This document shows positions 1-7,985 of a DNA stretch of 64,000 nucleotides, piece after piece. Every line of letters begins with the position of its first letter. Position 1 is the first letter of the stretch. The stretch is from NCBI RefSeq assembly GCF_016861785.1, contig NZ_BOLS01000002.1, forward strand, positions 124,001-188,000. Reading direction: 5' to 3'. The position numbers and the translations under genes were made by a program. The DNA is from Lacticaseibacillus mingshuiensis (GTDB lineage Bacteria > Bacillota > Bacilli > Lactobacillales > Lactobacillaceae). The notes under the pieces were generated by a model. It was not told the DNA's origin. It saw nothing but the letters and a program-made list of their open reading frames with translations, and did not search any database.

Positions 1-1
1 C

Positions 2-460
2 TTTTTCTTTGGTATTCCCTATCTGTGCGCACAGCTGATGATCGGCATCGCCTACAACGCGTTGGTGCTGCATGCCGACAGTATCTGGCGGACGGCGGTC
101 GGCGCGATCGTCGGCGCGACCATCATCTATTTTGCTAAGATTCCGCTGGAACGTCCGCTGCGCATCCTCGGCAAATACACGACCATTCAATTCATCCACT
201 TGGCGGTACGCTTTTTCATGTTGCAGGAAGCCAAGCTGTGGAAGATCATCTTGAATTATCTGCTGGATCTGACGGTGGCCTTTGCCGCCATCGACCTGGT
301 CCGCGTCCTCTTCCCAACTCCCGAAGCACACGCCTTCATCATTGGCACCCCATTTGGCTGGGTGCTGGCTCTGATGGTCGTGTCGCTGTGCATCGGTGCC
401 TATATGGATCTGGATGCCATGTCGCTCGTACCGACGATGAAAAAAATGCGGAATCTATAG
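2..460 (+). CDS. Integral membrane protein, C-terminal part (cut by window edge)
   Basis: The frame is open from the first bases of the window, so the N-terminus lies outside it; about 152 residues are visible. Four hydrophobic stretches can be seen: at the very start, around an SIWRTAVGAIVG segment, around an LNYLLDLTVAFAA segment, and near the end in GWVLALMVVSLCIGAY. The protein ends in a short basic tail (KKMRNL). I do not recognise the family with confidence; YitT/YczE-like membrane proteins would be one comparison to make. No terminator is obvious after the stop. Confidence 0.7.
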   Translation, partial: FFFGIPYLCAQLMIGIAYNALVLHADSIWRTAVGAIVGATIIYFAKIPLERPLRILGKYTTIQFIHLAVRFFMLQEAKLWKIILNYLLDLTVAFAAIDLVRVLFPTPEAHAFIIGTPFGWVLALMVVSLCIGAYMDLDAMSLVPTMKKMRNL

Positions 461-619
461 CTGCTGAAGCGAGCACCCCGACTGTGATGTGAATTTGATA
501 GACGAATTTGTACGGAATGAAAACGCTAAGTCGTCCACTTTTTTGACAATCGGTGGTCCGATCGGCTCGGGCAAAATTCGAGTGTCCAGACGATTGGGGG
601 TCACCGCGGACTGCAGTGC

Positions 620-863
620 CTGCTACACGGCCTCAACGTCAGCGCCAATCAACGCGTGACGATGGGCAAATCTGCGCAACAAACTGAGCGGGTGGTGTCG
701 CAATGCAGCCAGCTATATCGATAGTGGCAATCTGCTTTTCATTACCGGGCTGGAAAAGTTCAGTGATCTGATTGCAAGCCGTTCTGCCCGTTTATCAGCA
801 GCCGACACCGTAACCCCACATTTGCTTGCAAAGCTCGCCCAAAGCGCATGGAGGAATAAGCCG
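620..863 (+). pseudogene. Decayed DUF1697 gene remnant
   Basis: Two pieces of a DUF1697 protein can be read in different frames. From 620, one frame reads LLHGLNVSANQRVTMG, matching the family's N-terminal LLRGINVGGNN-type motif. From about 711, another frame reads SYIDSGNLLFIT, matching the family's next conserved block (YINSGNxxF). A frameshift lies between about 668 and 711. Neither a convincing start nor the C-terminal half is present, and the second frame runs into the acetyltransferase reading frame. This is a gene relic, not a functional gene. The assignment rests on remembered family motifs. Confidence 0.65.
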
Positions 864-1283
864 ATGCAGATCAGATCAATGACTGAGAATGACGAGCCTG
901 AACTAGCACGCATCTACTTAACAAGCCGTCAAGCAACGTTTACATGGATGGCGCAGGCAGACTTCAAGCGCAGCGATTTCCAACACGACACGCTCGACGA
1001 GGAAGTGCTGGTTGCAACGATCGACCGGTGCATCCTCGGATTCGTCAGCACTTACCAACCCGACAACTTCATTCATCTATTATTCGTCGATCCGCAATGC
1101 TTTGGTCACGGAATCGGCAAGCAACTACTCACGACAGCACTGACCCATACAGGACGTCCAGCCCGTCTCAAGTGTCTAAGCGCCAATTACCGTGCACGCG
1201 AATTTTACCGGCGCAATGGCTGGGTGACGGAAAGCGAAAACACCACACCGCCCGCCTATTTGAATTTGGTTTACGGCGCTTAA
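864..1283 (+). CDS. GNAT-family N-acetyltransferase
   Basis: A 139-residue protein with the GCN5-related acetyltransferase fold. Motif A (acetyl-CoA pyrophosphate loop) is visible as LLFVDPQCFGHGIGKQLL, and motif B as NYRAREFYRRNGW near the C-terminus. The start at 864 is chosen because a GGAGGAATAA ribosome site precedes it. An in-frame ATG at 822 lies in the DUF1697 relic and has no such site. The substrate cannot be told from sequence. A bidirectional terminator follows at 1423-1464. Confidence 0.85.
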   Translation: MQIRSMTENDEPELARIYLTSRQATFTWMAQADFKRSDFQHDTLDEEVLVATIDRCILGFVSTYQPDNFIHLLFVDPQCFGHGIGKQLLTTALTHTGRPARLKCLSANYRAREFYRRNGWVTESENTTPPAYLNLVYGA

Positions 1284-1339
1284 TTCAAAAATTTCCGAAT
1301 CAGGTTCCGGTCTGAATGGAGGAAACATATCAATGTCCC

Positions 1340-1420
1340 AGTCACTTTGGGGATAAGCGGCCCCGAGCGCCTAGGGCATGTTATCGGTTCCACCATTCCG
1401 CGGACCTGCACACCCTGAAT
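1340..1420. repeat. Degenerate copy of the palindromic intergenic repeat
   Basis: The segment ends in CCACCATTCCGCGGACCT followed by GCACACCCTGA. This resembles the conserved right end of the repeat family at 22.0, 23.1 and 35.1 kb (CCACCATCCCGCGCACCT, then TCGCACCCTTT). The left arm is badly eroded. Confidence 0.45.
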
Positions 1421-1422
1421 AC

Positions 1423-1464
1423 AAAAAATCTCGCGCTGCAAAATGCAGATCGCGAGATTTTTTT
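1423..1464. terminator. Bidirectional intrinsic terminator
   Basis: TCTCGCG and CGCGAGA arms sit between an A-run and a T-run, so the hairpin can end both the acetyltransferase gene (+) and the convergent gene at 1467 (-). Confidence 0.85.
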
Positions 1465-1466
1465 GG

Positions 1467-1982
1467 CTAATCCCATTCATCGTAGCCCTTCAGCTGATCC
1501 ATTGAAATGAAGAGTAAGTGCTTGACCGCGGTGATCTTGCCCTCCGTCAGCTGATAGCTTTCAAGGTAATACGGATTGTCCGTTTGACCGATGTGTTCAG
1601 GCAGCGGGAAGCCGGCTTTTTCGAGGCGCTCGAGCCCGCGGCTGAACATCGTCTCGACGGGAAAATTCGCCAGCACGCTGTCCGCTTTTTCGCTGACCTC
1701 CCCGACTGTGGCGGCTGGCAGTTGCACAGCTTCAAGGCCGGCTGGGGCCGCGGTGCCTGCCGGAAGCAAGCTGCCGATCCAATACTGAAACGCGCCATAT
1801 GGGGAAAACATCAACAGCGCCGTCCGGTTCGGCTGGTTGGTCAGTGCATCCAGTGCCGCAAAGTGGCCAGCCGCCTCAAAGTCCTGCCAAGCCTGGTCAA
1901 ACGTGCCGAGTTGGTCCATCGATTCTGTCATGTATACCTTGCCAGCAAACACACTTGCTGGCCGGTCGATCAAAGATGTCAT
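1467..1982 (-). CDS. GyrI-like / effector-binding-domain protein
   Basis: A 171-residue soluble protein. The pattern of a tyrosine/phenylalanine-rich middle (FSPYGAFQYWIGSLLPAG), then a LPAATVGEV strand and a late FPLPEHIG segment followed by YYLESYQL resembles the stand-alone GyrI-like or AraC effector-binding domain, which binds small hydrophobic ligands. No DNA-binding domain is attached. A GGAAGG ribosome site lies just before the ATG. The last residues enter a shared bidirectional terminator. Function is inferred only from fold resemblance. Confidence 0.6.
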   Translation of the reverse strand: MTSLIDRPASVFAGKVYMTESMDQLGTFDQAWQDFEAAGHFAALDALTNQPNRTALLMFSPYGAFQYWIGSLLPAGTAAPAGLEAVQLPAATVGEVSEKADSVLANFPVETMFSRGLERLEKAGFPLPEHIGQTDNPYYLESYQLTEGKITAVKHLLFISMDQLKGYDEWD

Positions 1983-2032
1983 ATTGTGTCCTTCCTAATT
2001 GAAAAAAGCTCGAGCCTGCGCCCGAGCAAGAG

Positions 2033-2569
2033 CTACACCCGATGGGATAACTGCAGATAACGGTTGTACCACAAGTCGATATAGGCCTGGGAAAATGGTC
2101 CCTTGCCGTGATTGATCCAATCGACTAACACCCGCACGTTGGCCTTGAGAATCTGGTCTGTGGTGGCCGGATATTGCCATTTGCGGCGGTGCGCCTCATA
2201 TTCATCGACATCCAGCAGGCGTTTTTCACCGTCTGGAAAGACCTTGACGTCCAGGTCATAATCGATGTATTTCAGCGCCTCTTGGTCCATCGTGTAAGGC
2301 GTGGCGAGATTGCAGTAATACGACACGCCCGCCTCGCGAATCATCGCGATCACGTTGAACCAGTAATGTTTATGGAAGTAAACGATCGCAGGCTCCCGGG
2401 TCAGCCAGCGCCGGCCGTCCGACTCGGTGACAAGCGTGTGATCGTTGCAACCGATCAATGCATCTTCACTGGTCTTTAGGACCATCGTATCCCGCCATGT
2501 GCGGTGCAGGCTCCCATCGTGCTTGTAACTTTGAATGGCGACGTAATCGCCCTCTTTGGGGATCTGCAT
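2033..2569 (-). CDS. Nucleoside tri/diphosphate phosphatase, DUF402 (YgaC/Ntdp family)
   Basis: The 178-residue protein matches Gram-positive YgaC/Ntdp over its full length. It begins [18 protein letters not shown] and continues with [24 protein letters not shown] and [10 protein letters not shown], including the acidic YDLD and DVDEYE segments that hold metal in this family. Known members hydrolyse nucleoside tri- and diphosphates. The start at 2569 is chosen because family members begin a few residues before the IPKEG motif; an upstream in-frame extension to 2677 looks artefactual. The ribosome site is weak. Confidence 0.88.
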   Translation of the reverse strand: MQIPKEGDYVAIQSYKHDGSLHRTWRDTMVLKTSEDALIGCNDHTLVTESDGRRWLTREPAIVYFHKHYWFNVIAMIREAGVSYYCNLATPYTMDQEALKYIDYDLDVKVFPDGEKRLLDVDEYEAHRRKWQYPATTDQILKANVRVLVDWINHGKGPFSQAYIDLWYNRYLQLSHRV

Positions 2570-2774
2570 AGGTAACCAGCTTTCTGATCGATCTGAGTTC
2601 ACACCGATTATACCAGAAAGCACGGCCCTGCGGAAGATGACGGCAACCAACCGGACTGGGTAAAGGTTGACGCGCACAACGAATCGTTCGCTAGATTAGA
2701 TTGAGTGCCAATTGAAAGACGCGATACGATCTTACCGACAATTGCGCAGTCCCCCAACCCACCGAACAACTCCC

Positions 2775-3581
2775 CTAGTCCAATTCCTCGCCGTTTTCCA
2801 GTTTGGCGAGCGCTTCGTTAATGGCGTCACCTGTGAACCCTTTACGAAACAGCGCCTGCTTGACGCGTTCCGTTCGATCACGGCCGGTGTAGCGCTGTTT
2901 GAGGCGCCATTGTTTGGTTGCTTCGCGGGCCAAAAGATCGGCTTCGTGGTCGTCGTCCTTGGCCAGGTCCAGCGCGGCCAGAGCAGCCGTTGCCTGTTCC
3001 TGCGTGAAGCCTTTTTGGGTCAAGGCAAGTTTGATGCGCCCAGTCTGCTCGCGAAAGGCGCGGCGCTGATTTTGCCGGGCCGCTTTGGTGGCGGCGCGCA
3101 TCAACGCGTCGTGCCAGTCAGCAGGCGCCACATCGGCCAAGGCATCTTCGATCACATCCGGCGCCACCCCTTTTTCGCGCAGGGCGCGAGACACAGACTG
3201 GCTGCCCTTGTCACCGACCAACAGGGCGTCGTGCAAAAATGCTTGCGCGTATTGGGCATCGTTGAGGTAATTCAGATCCGTGAGGCGCACCACCACATGG
3301 TTGATGACATCCTCAGGCATTTGCTGGTCGCGCAGGTGGCTGCGCAGCTCTTTGACAGTGCGGGCCTGGCGATTGAGATAATCCAGCGCCATCGTGTTGG
3401 CCATGGCTTCCACTTCGCCGGCCTTGATCTCACTTTCAAGGGCGGCATCGACCACCAGCCCCCTGGCCAGCCGAAATTTGATCAGGGTCGTTTCGCTGAC
3501 GGGGAACGCATATTTACCATCGAGAAAAATATTGTAGCGGCCTTTGCGCTTCTGTGCGCTGATCTGAGTGATCTCTGCCAT
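2775..3581 (-). CDS. recX: Regulatory protein RecX
   Basis: A 268-residue RecX, which modulates RecA filaments during recombination and SOS. The family's tandem three-helix repeats are visible, for example ARTVKELRSHL followed by DLNYLNDAQYAQAFL and a long charged C-terminal repeat (RIKLALTQKGF, RVKQALFRKGF). Length is typical of Firmicute RecX. A GGAGGG ribosome site precedes the ATG. It is transcribed divergently from the Mga-like regulator at 3654 and is not adjacent to recA here. Confidence 0.92.
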   Translation of the reverse strand: MAEITQISAQKRKGRYNIFLDGKYAFPVSETTLIKFRLARGLVVDAALESEIKAGEVEAMANTMALDYLNRQARTVKELRSHLRDQQMPEDVINHVVVRLTDLNYLNDAQYAQAFLHDALLVGDKGSQSVSRALREKGVAPDVIEDALADVAPADWHDALMRAATKAARQNQRRAFREQTGRIKLALTQKGFTQEQATAALAALDLAKDDDHEADLLAREATKQWRLKQRYTGRDRTERVKQALFRKGFTGDAINEALAKLENGEELD

Positions 3582-3653
3582 TGCAGTCCCTCCATCTTTG
3601 TTCTGACTCTATCTATGATATACTGAAAGCGATAATAACGGGAGGTCAAGCCC

Positions 3654-5180
3654 ATGTTCGAGTCCTATTTTTTTGATAAGCGGGCCATGATCAATTATCG
3701 TGTGTTCCGCGTGATGAAGGCGCTGGAAGACACCAATTTCACGGTCAATCGGCTCAGCGCAGAGACCCAGCTCAGCTATTCGCAAGCTTACAATGCTTAC
3801 CAGGACATCCTCAACGGCCTTGCGCGACTGTCAGGGCAACCCGCTGATGCGACGGCCGAGTTCAGCACGCTCAGCGCCGGCGTGACCGTTGACCGCTACC
3901 GTTTCCAACTGCTTCAGGACAGCATGGCCTTTCAGTTCTATGATTACGCATTTCGCACACAAACCCCAAATGTCCACGACTTCTGCAAGAGTCGCGACTA
4001 TAGTATCTCCACGTTGCGCCGGCGCATCGATCCCTTCAAAACTTATCTTCAGTCGCTTGGGCTTTCGCTCAATGCCAGTACTTGGGCAGTCGAAGGCGAC
4101 GAGTTGCAGATCAGATTGGCGATGCTGACATTTTTCCAGCTGGCGTATCGAGGAGCAGGCTGGCCATTTGCCAGTCAAAATCTGCAGGTGGTCCAAGGAC
4201 TGTATCAAAGCATCAGCGAAGACGCCAGCCAACAATGGTTCCCCGCCCCGCGGACCGCGACCAAACAGATTCTGTTGACGCTGGCGATCTGCTGGATGCG
4301 GATGCAGTTTGGGCATGTGCTGCCACCCAACGCAAAATTGACAAAATTGTTTGCGGACAAAGACGCGCAGCCGCTGCCAGTCGTTTTCACCAGCGAGCGA
4401 TTCCCTGAGCTCAACGCGGTGGCCTTGACCACTGAATGTGCCGCGTATTACTTTCTTCGGTTACACTTCCTCACCATTGAAGATACCCCAGACGCACTAG
4501 ACACCTGGTTGATCGATCAGTTTGATGAAAAAACGGATCCGGTCGGGGCCTTTGTAGCCGGCCTGATAAACACACTGCAAACGCACGAGCGAGCAAGTCG
4601 CCCTGATGCGCCGGCGCGTGATCACACCGTGCTTCGCGCCAATCTACTGCGCTGTGCATTCACGTTTTTGGTTTTGCAGGGTGGCTTCAGCAAGCGGCTC
4701 GATTTTTACCCGGAACAGATGACTGGCAACGCCCGCGGCCAATTGCGCACGCTTGTCGATCAATACTTCACGATGTTGCGGTTAGACGAACCAGCCGGTG
4801 TGTTCATTACCTATCAAGCGGACATGGTCAGCCTGCTGTGTGATATCGTTGCGGCCGATTTTCCTGGTCTGAATGCGGACCACCAGTTGACGGTCACGGT
4901 CCTGATCGAACCCGGGACGTTCGCGACGCGGGACTTGATGAGTTTCTTGGAGCGAATTCATTTTGTCACCATCAAGCTCCCAGACGCCGCACAGCCACCC
5001 GATGTGGTCATCACGACGCTCACGTCCGATATTGTGGTGAAGCATTTTTATACCCCTGCCCGGTTGAAAAATACGCAGGTGATCGGCTGGCACAACGAGG
5101 CTGGAGACAACGACTTCTTCTCACTCTACAGTGCCCTGTGCGACGCGCATGACCAGCAGCTCAAACTATTATCAGAATAA
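3654..5180 (+). CDS. Mga-like transcriptional regulator (HTH plus PRD-like core)
   Basis: A 508-residue protein with an N-terminal winged-helix region (about 15-60: VMKALEDTNFTVNRLSAETQLSYSQAYNAY) and a second HTH-like part around KSRDYSISTLRRRIDPF. It is followed by a long alpha-helical core and an EIIB-like C-terminal end (VVITTLTSDIVV). This is the architecture of Mga/AtxA-type regulators, which often control surface proteins or sugar uptake. GGGAGG lies upstream of the ATG, and a strong terminator follows. No obvious target operon is adjacent: the next gene is convergent. Confidence 0.78.
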   Translation: MFESYFFDKRAMINYRVFRVMKALEDTNFTVNRLSAETQLSYSQAYNAYQDILNGLARLSGQPADATAEFSTLSAGVTVDRYRFQLLQDSMAFQFYDYAFRTQTPNVHDFCKSRDYSISTLRRRIDPFKTYLQSLGLSLNASTWAVEGDELQIRLAMLTFFQLAYRGAGWPFASQNLQVVQGLYQSISEDASQQWFPAPRTATKQILLTLAICWMRMQFGHVLPPNAKLTKLFADKDAQPLPVVFTSERFPELNAVALTTECAAYYFLRLHFLTIEDTPDALDTWLIDQFDEKTDPVGAFVAGLINTLQTHERASRPDAPARDHTVLRANLLRCAFTFLVLQGGFSKRLDFYPEQMTGNARGQLRTLVDQYFTMLRLDEPAGVFITYQADMVSLLCDIVAADFPGLNADHQLTVTVLIEPGTFATRDLMSFLERIHFVTIKLPDAAQPPDVVITTLTSDIVVKHFYTPARLKNTQVIGWHNEAGDNDFFSLYSALCDAHDQQLKLLSE

Positions 5181-5183
5181 GGT

Positions 5184-5220
5184 AAAACGGCGGCAGACTG
5201 CGATGGTCTGCCGCCGTTTT
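5184..5220. terminator. Intrinsic terminator, probably bidirectional
   Basis: A 15-bp perfect stem (AAAACGGCGGCAGAC with GTCTGCCGCCGTTTT) around a 7-nt loop, lying between the convergent Mga-like gene and the small membrane protein gene. Confidence 0.9.
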
Positions 5221-5244
5221 ACTCGCAACTAATCTGCCACCCCG

Positions 5245-5622
5245 TCAGCGATGATGCAGCGGCACCGCGCGATAGCCGATGAAATAATTCACCGCCTCAT
5301 AGCCGATCAGCGCAAAAACAATACCGATCGCGATCTCATTGGATGGTAACTTGATCACCCACAGCCCGAGCACCAACAGCAATAGCGCTGTGAAGTAGAT
5401 CATTTGAAGCTGACGGTTCGCGCGAATCGCAAAGCTGCCGTTCACATCCTGAAAAGGAATTGCCTGCCGCCGGTTCAATTTGCCGACTCGAAACGAAACT
5501 GTGTCGCCATGCTTCACAGGCAGATCAAGTGTCTCACCGGAGCGAAGTGAATGGACCTCATTGTTGTGCCAGATCGTCGTGGTCATGCGACTGCCACTGA
5601 GGGCATCATAAGTGATCTTCAT
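5245..5622 (-). CDS. Small two-helix membrane protein of unknown function
   Basis: A 125-residue protein. The first 70 residues are polar and beta-rich with a GDTVSFRVGKL strand. Two membrane segments follow (LQMIYFTALLLLVLGLWVI, and IAIGIVFALIGYEAVNYFIG), then a short tail. GGAGT lies before the ATG at 5622, so the 24-residue upstream extension is rejected. I do not recognise a family. It is divergent from rlmCD and shares the symmetric promoter region at 5735-5769. Confidence 0.75.
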   Translation of the reverse strand: MKITYDALSGSRMTTTIWHNNEVHSLRSGETLDLPVKHGDTVSFRVGKLNRRQAIPFQDVNGSFAIRANRQLQMIYFTALLLLVLGLWVIKLPSNEIAIGIVFALIGYEAVNYFIGYRAVPLHHR

Positions 5623-5734
5623 TATTGTTTGTGACTCCTTCGTCTTGCGTTTCCGTCCCGCGGCGCGGACAACCACGCGCCTCCTGTGGACCATTACCAG
5701 CTGCTTGTTGCAACCTGGCAGATCCTATTTTACT

Positions 5735-5769
5735 TATTATACCGGCTGGCGGCGAACAACGGTATAATA
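5735..5769. promoter_or_regulatory. Symmetric overlapping divergent promoters
   Basis: TATTATACCG (5735-5744) and CGGTATAATA (5760-5769) form a perfect 10-bp inverted repeat with a 15-nt spacer. Each arm contains a consensus TATAAT -10 box, one for rlmCD (+) and one for the small membrane protein (-). Each promoter's -35 region would fall on the other's -10, so the two may exclude one another. No good -35 hexamer is present. Confidence 0.55.
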
Positions 5770-5806
5770 GACGCCAGTTAGTTTTGATTTTCGAAAGGAG
5801 TCCGTT

Positions 5807-7183
5807 ATGCCTACCTCTCCAGAACCCATTGCGCTCGGCCAGCGCTTCCCCCTGACAATCAAACGCCTCGATATCAATGGCCGCGGCATTGGTTATTTTC
5901 GCCGGAAGATCACCTTCGTTACTGGGGCGCTGCCGCAAGAAGTCGTGATCGCCGAGGTCACCGCCATTCATGACCGTTACCTGGAAGCCAAGGTCCACCG
6001 CATCAAGCAGCCGTCCCCGGACCGTGTGCCACCGCTGGACCCCCGCGCCGATACGGTGGGCGGCCTGGAGCTTGCCCATCTCGCCTACCCCGCCCAGCTC
6101 GCGTTCAAGCGGGATGTCGTGGCACAGTCGTTGGCAAAATATAAACCAGCCGGCTGGCAGCATTATCGCCTCGACGCAACGATCGGGATGGCCGATCCAT
6201 TGCATTACCGTAATAAGGCGCAATTCCCCGTTCGCATGATCGATGGCCATGTGCAGGCCGGCCTGTACAAGCCAAACTCACATGAGCTGGTGCCGTTGAC
6301 CGATTTTCCCACCCAACGACCACTCACGATGCGCGTGATCACGACACTTTGCGGCCTTCTAGAACGACTCAACGTCCCAATCTACGACGAAAAGACCAAC
6401 AGCGGCATCGTCAAGACGCTCGTTGTGCGCGAATCTTTTGCGACGGGCGAGGTCCAAGTGACCTTTGTGACAAACAGTGCAAAGCTCCCACACAAAAGTG
6501 GTCTGTTAGCAGGCATTGCTGAGCAATTACCAATGGTCAAGACTGTGATGCAAAATATCAACCCAGGACGCACGAGTCTGATCTGGGGGAATCAAAGTCA
6601 ACTGCTGGCTGGTCAACCTTACATCACAGAGCGCCTGCTCGGCAAAGAATTTCAGGTCTCCCCGCAAGCGTTTTTACAGCTGAACCCCACGCAAACGGAG
6701 ATCCTCTACCAAACGGCGCTTGAGGCGCTGGCGCTGCAGCCGGGTGATACCTTGTGCGACGCATATGCCGGCATTGGCACCCTGGGCATCACGCTCGCTG
6801 ACCAGGCAAAATTGGTCCGCGGCATGGATATTACGCCCGAAGCCGTGGCCGATGCCAACGCCAATGCGAAACTGAATGGCGTCACCAACGCGCATTATGA
6901 AGTGGGCAAAGCAGAGGAGCTGCTACCCAAATGGCTACAGCAGGGCTTTGCCCCAGATGCCATGATTGTTGACCCGCCGCGGACTGGCCTGGACAAAGCC
7001 TTTTTGCAGGCCTTGCACGAGGCGCGCCCGAAACGCTTTGTCTATATCTCATGCAACCCGTCGACCCTCGCCCGCGACCTTGTCGTTTTGGCCCGCGATT
7101 GGCGCGTGGACTGGATTCGCTCCGTCGACATGTTCCCGTACACCGCCCGCTGCGAGGCCGTCACTGCATTTTCCCGTCGCTGA
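5807..7183 (+). CDS. rlmCD: 23S rRNA uracil-5-methyltransferase, RlmCD type
   Basis: A 458-residue SAM-dependent RNA methyltransferase that makes 5-methyluridine in 23S rRNA. Visible parts are an N-terminal TRAM/OB domain (about 10-65), the SAM motif DAYAGIGTLGI, the MIVDPPRTGL motif and the catalytic cysteine in VYISCNPSTLARDL. The [4Fe-4S] cysteine motif CX5CGGC found in RlmD/RumA is missing: the site reads RADTVGGLELAHL. GAAAGGAG precedes the ATG. A paralogue of equal length lies at 47477-48853, so the window holds two copies of this family. Confidence 0.9.
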   Translation: MPTSPEPIALGQRFPLTIKRLDINGRGIGYFRRKITFVTGALPQEVVIAEVTAIHDRYLEAKVHRIKQPSPDRVPPLDPRADTVGGLELAHLAYPAQLAFKRDVVAQSLAKYKPAGWQHYRLDATIGMADPLHYRNKAQFPVRMIDGHVQAGLYKPNSHELVPLTDFPTQRPLTMRVITTLCGLLERLNVPIYDEKTNSGIVKTLVVRESFATGEVQVTFVTNSAKLPHKSGLLAGIAEQLPMVKTVMQNINPGRTSLIWGNQSQLLAGQPYITERLLGKEFQVSPQAFLQLNPTQTEILYQTALEALALQPGDTLCDAYAGIGTLGITLADQAKLVRGMDITPEAVADANANAKLNGVTNAHYEVGKAEELLPKWLQQGFAPDAMIVDPPRTGLDKAFLQALHEARPKRFVYISCNPSTLARDLVVLARDWRVDWIRSVDMFPYTARCEAVTAFSRR

Positions 7184-7198
7184 AAGGAGCTTGCGCCC

Positions 7199-7681
7199 AT
7201 GAAGATCTATTTTGCCAATGGCCTATTTTCCCAGGCCGATTTTGAATTCAACGCCCGGTTTGTCCAAGCGCTGCGCACCGCGCTGCCGGAGCTGGACATC
7301 TATCTTCCGCAAGAGAACGCGGCGATCAATGATAAAAATGCGTACGCGGATGCCCGCATGATCGCCCAAGCCGACACGGACCAGGTGCTGGCCGCCGACC
7401 TGATGATCGCCGTTCTTGATGGACCGGTGATCGACGCCGGCGTGGCTAGTGAGATCGGCGTCGCATATGCCGAGCACATCCCAATTCTCGGCCTGTACAC
7501 CGACTCGCGGCAACAAGGCGCCGCCAATCAACAGAAGCTCGCGGCCCTGCAGACAATCGCCGAGAACCAGTTCCACTACATGAACCTCTACACCGTCGGC
7601 TTGATCAAGCTGAACGGCAGCATCTACAACAACCAAGACGAACTCGTCGCTGATCTGAAAAATCGGCTGGCGACTGCCTGA
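7199..7681 (+). CDS. Nucleoside 2-deoxyribosyltransferase
   Basis: A 160-residue enzyme of the N-deoxyribosyltransferase family, which moves 2-deoxyribose between bases in nucleoside salvage. Diagnostic parts are the MKIYFANGLFS start, the MIAVLDGPVIDAG strand-loop and the active-site glutamate in GVASEIGVAYA (E85). Length is that of lactobacillus enzymes. The gene starts 15 nt after rlmCD with its own GGAG site, so the two are probably co-transcribed. A strong terminator follows. Confidence 0.9.
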   Translation: MKIYFANGLFSQADFEFNARFVQALRTALPELDIYLPQENAAINDKNAYADARMIAQADTDQVLAADLMIAVLDGPVIDAGVASEIGVAYAEHIPILGLYTDSRQQGAANQQKLAALQTIAENQFHYMNLYTVGLIKLNGSIYNNQDELVADLKNRLATA

Positions 7682-7687
7682 CCCTCC

Positions 7688-7713
7688 CCCCGCTGCCTGT
7701 CAGCGGGGTTTTT
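7688..7713 (+). terminator. Intrinsic terminator of rlmCD-deoxyribosyltransferase unit
   Basis: CCCCGCTG / CAGCGGGG 8-bp stem, 5-nt loop, followed by TTTTT. Confidence 0.9.
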
Positions 7714-7956
7714 GTTTACGACTGATTCGATCTTGACTGACCCGAAAAGGGATGGCCGATTCGAATATTTTTCGGAATATCTTTCACCTTGATGTTGATG
7801 GATATTTATTTGTCTCCGGAAACGGATTTTCAGACCCAGTTTTGAAATTGTTTCGTCAAAATGTGATCGCCAACCAAAAATTTTGTCTGATTCAAGAATG
7901 TTGTCCCGTCAACGTTTTCAAGCTGTCGAAAAAATAATTTCAAAATCTCGATCACA
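7714..7956. other. AT-rich spacer with no gene seen
   Basis: About 240 bases between the deoxyribosyltransferase terminator and the promoter of the first large RNA. The short open frames lack ribosome sites and family signatures, and I see no repeat. Confidence 0.6.
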
Positions 7957-7984
7957 TTTTCCGGCGCCCACTCGCTTACTATAG
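7957..7984 (+). promoter_or_regulatory. Promoter of large RNA copy 1
   Basis: TTTTCC as a weak -35, then TCGCTTACTATAG with a TATAG-type -10. Aligned with the sequence before copy 2 it differs mainly in the spacer. The pair share TTTT, a CGCTT block, the -10 and an immediate GTAAGG start. Confidence 0.6.
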
Positions 7985-7985
7985 C

